A stretch of DNA of 23,648 nt, taken from NCBI GenBank assembly GCA_937891125.1, contig CALAEZ010000351.1, positions 1 through 23,648 on the forward strand, given 5' to 3'. Source of the DNA: an uncultured Treponema sp. Its GTDB lineage: Bacteria; Spirochaetota; Spirochaetia; Treponematales; Treponemataceae. The stretch's first letter is position 1; each line of letters begins with the position of its first letter. Under the pieces are notes generated by a model, which saw nothing but the letters and a program-made list of their open reading frames with translations, was not told the DNA's origin and searched no databases. This document shows, piece after piece, positions 6,920-13,929 of the stretch. The position numbers and the translations under genes are program-made.

Positions 6920-7462
6920 GTGGTTGTTTCAATTTTGCTTTTAATCCTTTTTCTGATTGTAATAAGCGCTGTTATGTTTTTTATTTTCTGCTTTTTTATT
7001 CCAAAGCTTATTACAAAGTATACGGGAACGCTTGGTGTGATGAGCACTGAAAAAAATCTGGTGCTTGAAGAAGACGGCTTTTCTGATGTGCTTTTTGATC
7101 CGTACATGCAGGCAGTCGTTATTGGCTCGAATACTGACTCTGCTGAAAAGCGGCTCCAGTTTCGCGGGGTGGAAAGCTGTGCCGTGTTTTATGCCTCGTA
7201 TGGCTCTGCGGTACTCGGAAAGCAAACCTGTCTTGGATACGGGGATTGCATACAGGCGTGCCCGCAAAAAGCTATTTTTATGAAGGACGGCAAAGCGGTT
7301 ATCAGCGATCTTTGCGGTGGCTGTGGAAAATGCGTTGATGCGTGTCCGATTTCAATTATTTCACTTGCGCCGGCTGTTAGTGTTGAAAAACCTCAGAGAA
7401 AGCACTTTAAATTTTGGTATACATGTTATAGAATACTGTCTAGGAGGATTCAGCGGTATTAG
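6920..7462 (+). CDS. rnfB: RnfB-like ferredoxin subunit lacking the N-terminal cluster domain
   Basis: RnfB normally has a membrane anchor, an N-terminal [4Fe-4S] domain (PGxNCGxCGxPGC) and a two-cluster ferredoxin domain. This protein has about 180 residues from GTG 6920; numbers here count from ATG 6914. It has the anchor (about 3-29) but no NCGxCG motif. It keeps the second half: the ESC element (Cys89), CLGYGDCIQACP (Cys 106, 112, 116) and CGGCGKCVDACP (134, 137, 140, 144). In relatives the first motif begins with a cysteine four residues before Cys106; here that residue is Gly102, so one cluster lacks a usual ligand. The tail is basic (RRIQRY). It follows rnfA by 14 bases and is 20 bases before the GH57-like gene. 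Confidence 0.85.
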   Translation: MVVSILLLILFLIVISAVMFFIFCFFIPKLITKYTGTLGVMSTEKNLVLEEDGFSDVLFDPYMQAVVIGSNTDSAEKRLQFRGVESCAVFYASYGSAVLGKQTCLGYGDCIQACPQKAIFMKDGKAVISDLCGGCGKCVDACPISIISLAPAVSVEKPQRKHFKFWYTCYRILSRRIQRY

Positions 7463-7482
7463 GGTGGAAACCGCTTGTATAT

Positions 7483-9492
7483 ATGAAAAGCTTAACCATC
7501 TGTATTTCTCTCACCGTTGATTCTGATTTTGCTTCGATTACCCAAGATTTTGAGTCGCTGTATCAATCCTCTCTAAAAAAAATTGGCTCTTTTTTGTATG
7601 CCCACCGCGAATGTCGTCTTGCGTTGCATTTTTCCGGTGTTCAGATTGATTGGCTTGTAAAAAAACATCCTGAATACATACAGATTCTTCGTGAATTGAT
7701 TTCTCGCAAGCAGATTGAGCTTTTAGGGGGCGGCTACCACAATCCTGTTTTCCCCTTGCTTTTTTCGCAGGATAGAAGCGGACAAATTGAATGTATGACG
7801 TCTTCGCTTACGCACGCATTTGGAAAGCGACCACGCGGAATGACGCTTTACGGTTCTGTTTGGGATGCAAGCTTAATTCCCTGCTTTCAGACTTGTGGTA
7901 TGGAATATGTACTTTTAGACGCAAGCCTGCTGCCACAAGAAAAGCGCTGTTTTCTGCCACTTATAGCAAGTGAACAGGGGAAAAGCATAAAAATCCTTCC
8001 TGTAAGCGAGGATATGCTTCCAGGTGCTGATTTTGACGATGCGCAGCGCTACCTGCTCCACTTAAAAACGGTTGCTGATGAAGCGCAAACAGAAGCTTCG
8101 GTAATAAAAAAACGTGTTATTACGCTTAATTTTTCGCTTTCTGCTTTTGTTAGCCTTATTGAAAACGGTCAGCTTGCAGCCTTGTATGAGGCGGTAGGTT
8201 CGTTTGCGGATGACGAGCTTGCAATACGGCTTCCGATTGAATTTTTGCACAAGACCGAAGACATTTTGCCGGTGTACGTGAATGCAGGCTTAAAAGCTGA
8301 CATTGCAAAATGGGCGCGAGTTCCGTATGAAATTGCAGATAATACCTCTGGCTTTCCTATTACTATTTACGACTTTCTTGCAAGTTATCCGCGAAACCGG
8401 TCGCTGTATAACCGAATTTTATACATTAGTGCGTTGATTTCGCAGACGCATGGGGATAAGGTGCGCCGGCAGGCTGCGCGCGAAAAATTGTGGGAGGCAC
8501 AGGGAGCTCAAGCGCTCGTCTGCAATCCTGACGGCATTTTTGCGACAAATGCTCAGCGGCAAAATGCGTACCGAATTCTAACCGAAGCTGAAAAGCTTTT
8601 GCGCGAATGTGGTGACGGTAAGTCGCATGATTTTAAGGAGTCGGTTACCTGTTATGACTACGACGGGGATGGGCATAACGAGTATGTTTGTCGCATGGCG
8701 CAATATACTGCGTGTGTAGCGCAGAAGGCGGGCAGTGTAACCGAGTTTGATGTCATGCATAATACGGGTAATTATGCTGACAACCTAAAGCGTATTGAGC
8801 GTTTTGATGCTGTTTCTGACTGCTATGAGCGCGGCATTTTTGTTGACCATTTACTTACGCAGCAGGAATACCAAGAGTATAAAAGCGCAAAGCCTGCAGG
8901 AACTGGAATTTTTTCATCGGTACTGTATCGGGAGCTTGATTTTGATAGTCCGCGGCATGAAATAAAGCTAAAGGCCGAAAGCGAGTTTAGCTCAGAACGA
9001 CTCCCTGTTTCGCTTAGAAAGCGCTACATTGCAAACTCAAACGGCTTTACCTTGCAGTACATTTTGCGCAATGAAGGTCCGCTCCCCTTAAAAGGTGTGT
9101 TCGTTGTTGAGTCTAATTTTGCGCAGACCGATTTTTCAGAGGCAGACTATAACGGTTATCAGGTTGCTGTTATTTCGCAGGGGCAGCGATTTGCTCTTGA
9201 TGCACGAACTGAGCCTGGAACGCTTTCTTCATGTTCGTTTATGCAGATAACGGACTGTGCGCACGACATTTCGTTTGTGTATGAGCCGAATGAAAACGCT
9301 GATGTTACGTGTATGCCGTTGCTGTTTCATCGGCCAAAGCTCGGAAGTGCGCAACCACAGGTTGCAGGAACCACTTTTGTCGCCTCACTGTGCTGGAATG
9401 TAGAGTTGTCAGCGGGCATGGAGATGGAAAAAACAATCAGCTTTACCGTGCTGGTGCCAAAAAAACGGCGAAAGTCGCAAAAAAACAGCTAA
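7483..9492 (+). CDS. GH57-like (4-alpha-glucanotransferase/DUF1926 type) protein with catalytic residues lost
   Basis: The 669-aa protein has the plan of GH57 4-alpha-glucanotransferases: an N-terminal barrel, a middle helical region (about 285-400) and a C-terminal beta-rich domain (about 400-660). Fold markers are FSGVQIDWL (50-58), the LGGGYHNPVFP motif (81-91), SQDRSGQIE (95-103), GMTLYGSVWD (119-128) and GMEYVLLDASL (139-149). The HQP motif is absent near the N-terminus (ISLTVDSD). The WLTERVW nucleophile glutamate is Gly124. The DDGEKFG acid/base region reads LNFSLSAFVS (215-224). Hydrolase or transferase activity is unlikely; carbohydrate binding or a structural role is possible. No signal peptide is seen. 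Its Shine-Dalgarno is weak (AGGGTGG, 15 bases away). The stop overlaps that of the convergent GGDEF-EAL gene. Confidence 0.75.
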   Translation: MKSLTICISLTVDSDFASITQDFESLYQSSLKKIGSFLYAHRECRLALHFSGVQIDWLVKKHPEYIQILRELISRKQIELLGGGYHNPVFPLLFSQDRSGQIECMTSSLTHAFGKRPRGMTLYGSVWDASLIPCFQTCGMEYVLLDASLLPQEKRCFLPLIASEQGKSIKILPVSEDMLPGADFDDAQRYLLHLKTVADEAQTEASVIKKRVITLNFSLSAFVSLIENGQLAALYEAVGSFADDELAIRLPIEFLHKTEDILPVYVNAGLKADIAKWARVPYEIADNTSGFPITIYDFLASYPRNRSLYNRILYISALISQTHGDKVRRQAAREKLWEAQGAQALVCNPDGIFATNAQRQNAYRILTEAEKLLRECGDGKSHDFKESVTCYDYDGDGHNEYVCRMAQYTACVAQKAGSVTEFDVMHNTGNYADNLKRIERFDAVSDCYERGIFVDHLLTQQEYQEYKSAKPAGTGIFSSVLYRELDFDSPRHEIKLKAESEFSSERLPVSLRKRYIANSNGFTLQYILRNEGPLPLKGVFVVESNFAQTDFSEADYNGYQVAVISQGQRFALDARTEPGTLSSCSFMQITDCAHDISFVYEPNENADVTCMPLLFHRPKLGSAQPQVAGTTFVASLCWNVELSAGMEMEKTISFTVLVPKKRRKSQKNS

Positions 9493-12020
9493 GCGTTTTC
9501 GAGCGCTTCCTGGCGTTCGATTTTCGCAGCGGTAAAATTGATAGCTTCGTCAGCAGGAATTGGCTTACTAAAGAAATAGCCTTGAATCGTGTCTGCCCCG
9601 AACTGGCGCAGGCGCTCGAATTGCCATTGCTCCTCAACACCTTCGATTATCATTTCCTTGTTAAGGTCATGCATCATCTGAATGACGTCACGAATGAATG
9701 CTTCTTTGCCGTTAACCAAATAGGCGTCAACAAGCGATTTATCAAGCTTGATAACATCGACTGGTAAATAGGACAAGTAGCCGAGAGAAGAGTAGCCAGT
9801 GCCAAAATCGTCCATAAGCAAGCGAATACCGACCGCCTTAAAGCGCTTAAAAATCTGGTCTGCAAGGCTGCTTTTTTCGAGGAACAGGCCTTCGGTAATT
9901 TCTATTTCAAGATAGCATGGCGGAATGTCATAGCGCGCTAACAATTCAAGCACAAAATCAACATAGCCGTTGTCATTGAGCTGGTTACTTGAGTAGTTTA
10001 TCGAAACGGGGTGAAGTGGCTTACCTTCCGCCTTCCATGCGGCAAGTTGCTGTATGGCAAGCTCCGTTGTAATGCGCCCAATTTTCCAAATCCAACCGTT
10101 TCGTTCAGCAATTGGAATGAATTTTCCTGGATACATGCCTGGCGCCTTCATGCGGACGAGTGCCTCGTATCCGCTTACTTCGAGCGTCTGCGAGTTTATC
10201 TGTGGCTGATAGAGCATATAAAAGCCGTTGTTCTCGAATGCTTCAAGCAACGCCGTTTTAATAAGCGCCTCCTCTCGAGCGCGCTCTTTCATCTTCTCTC
10301 CATACAAGAAGGCGCCGTCTTTCCCCTGACTTTTTGCTTCATACATGGCGTTTTCTGCATTAGAAATATGCTGTTCGGGAGGAGTAATACCGTCTGAGTT
10401 TGAAATGCCAATACTTGCCGTTATGCTTATTGTTTCATCTCCCAGCGGAATTGGCGAGCGAATTTGCGTAAGCAGGTCTTCAATAAGCGGATGCTCTACG
10501 TCAAGCGTTTCGTTCGGAACAACGAGCAGAAATTCATCACCACCATAGCGTGCTAACAGCCAATCCTTGTCTTTTCCCATGCTCCGTAAAATGGCGACCA
10601 TGTACTGTAATATGCTGTCTGCAACCTGATGACCAAAGCTTTCGTTTAGCTCTTTAAAGCTGTCAATGTCTATAATCACAACAGAATATACCGCATTTGC
10701 ATCGAACGAATTGCGCAAATATTCGGTTGCCGTGTGTCGATTTAGAATATCAAGCCCTTCATCATATTCCGCTTTATAGCGTAGCTCTTCGTGAGAGGCT
10801 TCAAGCGCATCGTGTGATTTTTTCAGCTCATTTTCTGCCTCGCGACTTAAGAGTGAAACCGTGTGTGCTACTGCCAGCAAAAAGAGGAGGGCTAGCGTGA
10901 GAAGCGAAACTGGGGGCAAAATAGCACCGTAGTAGTCAAGAAAAGATGACGGCTTATTGTAGAAAATGGTATCGCTTGGCAGCTTTGAAAAATCGAGGTG
11001 TAAGTCCTTCATCAGCTGGTAGTTGATTGCCGTGCAAGGAGGCGTTTCGGTGCGGAGCGGAATCGTGTCTATGTCTCTGCCGTCAAGAATTTCTGCAACG
11101 AGATGAGAAGCAAGAGTACAGTGTACGACAAAATCCATGTAGGTGCCACCAATTACCCCTGGAACGCCTGCACAGATGTAGTTGCGGAAAATGGGTACGT
11201 GTGCATGACCGACAACCGTTTCGGTTCTGGCGCGGATTGAATAATTGTTTCCGTAGATGTCAGAATAGCTTGTCATGTAGATAAGAATTGCGTTACTGGG
11301 AAGTGCCTCAAGTGCTGCAATTATCTGGCTTTGAGAAAGCTTAGAAACATTGAAGTCCTGGAATGTGTATGAGTTGTATTTTTGAGCGAGCGCTGTAAAC
11401 GAGTTTGCATCTGCCTTTCCTGCTGTTGACTGATCATGCATACCGTAAAAGGTATGCACGTCTGGATACAGCTTCATTGCAAGCTGCAGTGTTTCTTCAA
11501 GATAATTCTGCTCGTAAAAACCCGTTATATTGGGAAGTGAGCTTGCCTGCTCAGCTAAGGTCAGATTATTTATGCCAAAAAATATGATGGGAAGAGACGC
11601 AAAAAGATCATTCTGGAATTTTATGGCAAATTCGAGTGCCGCATCATCTCCCACTAATATCGCTTCGTATTGTCGTTTGTTAGTAGCAAGTCGCTTTTTT
11701 AGAAAATCATGGAACGTCTGTATGTCCTTTTGGGTTTCATAGTTTTTCGTGTCCATGTAGACGACGTCGTATTCTATTGCATTCGGGTAGAGTCCTGCAT
11801 CTATGCCCTTGCGCTGGGATTCCGCACTAAAATAGAGTGGATCATACGATGATAGAAAGAGTATGCGATGGTTGGCTTGTTTAGGCGCTTCTAGAAAGTC
11901 CTCAGTTTGGGCGTTACTGTTGATAACGTTTGGAGTGAAAGCTAGGGCAAATACAAGGCAAATAATGCTACCAGTCAAAAATATATAGCGAAGTTGTTTG
12001 TAGAGTTCTTGTCTTTTCAT
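9489..12020 (-). CDS. Membrane GGDEF-EAL cyclic-di-GMP enzyme with periplasmic ABC-substrate-binding-like sensor
   Basis: The 843-aa product has a membrane anchor (about 12-32), an extracytoplasmic region of about 320 residues resembling the ABC_sub_bind periplasmic fold (RILFLSSYDPLYFSAE, ILVGDDAALEF, LPIIFFGINN), a second membrane segment (about 366-390), then GGDEF and EAL domains. YGGDEFLLV (GGDEF at 493-497) is intact for cyclase activity; the inhibitory RxxD site five residues upstream is absent (KDKDWLLARY). EAL residues are complete: YEALVR (619-621), SINYSSNQL, EIEITEG, DDFGTGYSSLGYL, IKLDKSLV, EGVEE and QGYFFSKP. It could make or break c-di-GMP in response to a periplasmic ligand, possibly affecting motility. 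It is a single gene between two convergent/divergent neighbours. Confidence 0.92.
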   Translation of the reverse strand: MKRQELYKQLRYIFLTGSIICLVFALAFTPNVINSNAQTEDFLEAPKQANHRILFLSSYDPLYFSAESQRKGIDAGLYPNAIEYDVVYMDTKNYETQKDIQTFHDFLKKRLATNKRQYEAILVGDDAALEFAIKFQNDLFASLPIIFFGINNLTLAEQASSLPNITGFYEQNYLEETLQLAMKLYPDVHTFYGMHDQSTAGKADANSFTALAQKYNSYTFQDFNVSKLSQSQIIAALEALPSNAILIYMTSYSDIYGNNYSIRARTETVVGHAHVPIFRNYICAGVPGVIGGTYMDFVVHCTLASHLVAEILDGRDIDTIPLRTETPPCTAINYQLMKDLHLDFSKLPSDTIFYNKPSSFLDYYGAILPPVSLLTLALLFLLAVAHTVSLLSREAENELKKSHDALEASHEELRYKAEYDEGLDILNRHTATEYLRNSFDANAVYSVVIIDIDSFKELNESFGHQVADSILQYMVAILRSMGKDKDWLLARYGGDEFLLVVPNETLDVEHPLIEDLLTQIRSPIPLGDETISITASIGISNSDGITPPEQHISNAENAMYEAKSQGKDGAFLYGEKMKERAREEALIKTALLEAFENNGFYMLYQPQINSQTLEVSGYEALVRMKAPGMYPGKFIPIAERNGWIWKIGRITTELAIQQLAAWKAEGKPLHPVSINYSSNQLNDNGYVDFVLELLARYDIPPCYLEIEITEGLFLEKSSLADQIFKRFKAVGIRLLMDDFGTGYSSLGYLSYLPVDVIKLDKSLVDAYLVNGKEAFIRDVIQMMHDLNKEMIIEGVEEQWQFERLRQFGADTIQGYFFSKPIPADEAINFTAAKIERQEALENA

Positions 12021-12051
12021 GCGTAATCTCGTGCCAGTTAAGCTTTATTAC

Positions 12052-12080
12052 ATAGTAGCACATGTTTTTATAAAAAGCAA
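12052..12080 (-). promoter_or_regulatory. Promoter of the GGDEF-EAL gene
   Basis: On the minus strand TTGCTT (12075-12080), a 17-base spacer and TACTAT (12052-12057) form a reasonable housekeeping promoter. The predicted leader is about 25 bases, with a weak GAGA Shine-Dalgarno before the ATG. Confidence 0.6.
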
Positions 12081-12116
12081 ATAAAACGCGAGAAACGTGC
12101 AAGCGTGTTTGTGTAC

Positions 12117-12145
12117 TTGTCTGGTTTTTTAGATTGCAGTAAAAT
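12117..12145 (+). promoter_or_regulatory. Promoter of lepB, predicted near-leaderless
   Basis: TTGTCT (12117-12122), a 17-base spacer and TAAAAT (12140-12145). Standard spacing puts the start at about 12152, five bases before the ATG at 12157. No Shine-Dalgarno is visible. It is back-to-back with the GGDEF-EAL promoter. Confidence 0.55.
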
Positions 12146-12156
12146 CGAAACGTATT

Positions 12157-13914
12157 ATGACACAAAAAAAATTGTCCGTGCTTGTGCTTTCAATGCTTAT
12201 CAGTACAGCACTTTTTTCACTGACCTTGCTTTCGTTTCAAGCTGATATTTCGCTTGTTGCATTTCCGCTTTCTGTTTTGTTTGTGGTGCTCCTGTATGTT
12301 GTTGCGTACAAAATCTTTGCGCGCGATGCGGTTCGCGCTCTTTCTGCCTTGCGCGTGCTTTTACAATATGCTCCGTATATTCTGCTTATTGCATTTGTGT
12401 TGCGCCGTGCAGGCGATAAAGGCACATTCGTTTTTGTCGATGCGTTGGCCGTGCTGTTTTGGCTGCTTGCTTCTGCGTTTTCTCTTGTGCTCTTGCATTA
12501 CATTCATCCGAAGCGAGCGGGCGCGATTAACGCACGCTGGGGTGCTGCATTGCTTCCGAAAAAGCATACCGGCGTGCTGCGCCTTTGTTTTGAAGCGGTC
12601 AGCTGGGTAGATGCGCTTGTTCAGGCTGTCTTTATGGTGTTGCTTCTCAACGTGTTTATTGTGCAGCTGTATGAAATTCCTTCAGAGTCAATGGTTCCCG
12701 AATTTTTGATTCGCGACCGCGTAATTGTGTTTAAGACGGCTAGCGGACCGCGTTTTCCGCTTTCTACGATTGGGCTTCCGTATGTTAAGCACTATAAGCG
12801 TGGCGATATCGTTGTGTTTAGAAATCCGCATTATGAATCTGACCGGCACAGTGAAGTGCGGACATTTGTTTCGCAGATTGTGTATATGATTTCACTGACA
12901 ACGGTTAATCTCAATGTAGACGAAAAAGGCGAGCCGAAGGCAGATCCGCTTGTAAAACGAGTTACCGGCGTGCCTGGTGAGCAGCTTATGATGCAGGATG
13001 GCGTGCTATATGCTCGTACGCAGGCAAGTGATGACTGGCAGATTGTGCAGGAGGATGCATCGTGGGCTGCATGGAATTTGCATGATGTGCCATCGCCTTC
13101 AGTAAAAAGTGGCATTCAGCAGTTCCCCTTGGGGCAGGAAGAGTACGAGACGATGCTCCGTGTAGAAAGCGAACGGAATGCACTTGATATGACGAGTGCT
13201 GCGCTTGAGTGCCAGGCGCTTGCAGCTCGGTTTGCGTCCTTGTCTGCGACACTTGCAGCGGAGAAAGCGCAGGTGCCGTTTGCGGCGGGGGAGCGGGAGC
13301 GGCTCGTGTATACGCTCTTTTCTTCAGCAGGAAGCACAACGTCAAAATTGCTCCAAGCGCCCAATGGAAATGAGTGGTTTTCGCACTTTATGACAAGCTG
13401 GATACAATCAGAAAACGGCTCGTATGATTCGTGTGATACTTTGTATGAGCAGGCCAATTTTCGCTTAAACGTTATGATAAAAATGGTGTTCGGAAAGCTT
13501 GTTGTTCGCAATGCAGAATTGCTTGCCTCCCGTCCGTCGCCCGCCGCTTGGAGTGCTGACGCTACTCTGCAGTCACTGCTTTCGCAGGCAGAATCGCTGT
13601 ATATGTATGCGCTGCTCTTAGACCGACGCAATATGCCAGCGTTTCCTGCAAATGCCGAGGACGGAAGCCCTCGCTATATTCCCGCTGATGCATACTTTAT
13701 GATGGGTGACAACCGCTTTAATTCGCTTGATATGCGCCATAGCTATGACGAGTGGATTGCACCGCTTACGCCGTATGACAGTCAGTCGGTGACGTATCGA
13801 ACTAATATGCAGCCACAGTATGTTGATAAAAGCCGTATTTTGGGAACGACGTCGTATCGCTTCTGGCCTGCAGCGCGTATGGGGTTTCCTGGACACACGG
13901 GCTTTTCTCAGTAA
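12157..13914 (+). CDS. lepB: Signal peptidase I with N-terminal multi-helix region and about 225-residue insertion
   Basis: Type I signal peptidase removes signal peptides from exported proteins at the outer face of the inner membrane. The Ser/Lys dyad is visible: EIPSESMVPE with Ser178, and VKRVTGVPGEQ with Lys267. Box E is GDNRFNSLDMRH (517-528). At 585 aa it is about twice the usual length. Five hydrophobic segments (about 6-25, 31-54, 66-84, 89-116, 150-172) precede the catalytic serine, where one or two are usual. About 225 residues lie between GVPGE and box E, including an alanine-rich, probably helical stretch (ALECQALAARFASLSATLAA). The ATG has no Shine-Dalgarno and lies close to the predicted transcription start. 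An ABC exporter gene follows 15 bases later. Confidence 0.92.
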   Translation: MTQKKLSVLVLSMLISTALFSLTLLSFQADISLVAFPLSVLFVVLLYVVAYKIFARDAVRALSALRVLLQYAPYILLIAFVLRRAGDKGTFVFVDALAVLFWLLASAFSLVLLHYIHPKRAGAINARWGAALLPKKHTGVLRLCFEAVSWVDALVQAVFMVLLLNVFIVQLYEIPSESMVPEFLIRDRVIVFKTASGPRFPLSTIGLPYVKHYKRGDIVVFRNPHYESDRHSEVRTFVSQIVYMISLTTVNLNVDEKGEPKADPLVKRVTGVPGEQLMMQDGVLYARTQASDDWQIVQEDASWAAWNLHDVPSPSVKSGIQQFPLGQEEYETMLRVESERNALDMTSAALECQALAARFASLSATLAAEKAQVPFAAGERERLVYTLFSSAGSTTSKLLQAPNGNEWFSHFMTSWIQSENGSYDSCDTLYEQANFRLNVMIKMVFGKLVVRNAELLASRPSPAAWSADATLQSLLSQAESLYMYALLLDRRNMPAFPANAEDGSPRYIPADAYFMMGDNRFNSLDMRHSYDEWIAPLTPYDSQSVTYRTNMQPQYVDKSRILGTTSYRFWPAARMGFPGHTGFSQ

Positions 13915-13929
13915 CAGGAGAGTGTTCCT

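Noticed and set aside
2835..7462. Na+-translocating NADH:quinone reductase (Nqr) as an alternative name
   Set aside because: The ferredoxin-bearing RnfB- and RnfC-like genes and the C-D-G-E-A-B order are Rnf features; there is no NqrF-like or NqrA-like gene.
7450..7476. Inverted repeat AGCGGT/ACCGCT between rnfB and the GH57-like gene
   Set aside because: Only six base pairs with a 12-base or longer loop and no T tract; too weak to call a terminator or regulatory hairpin.
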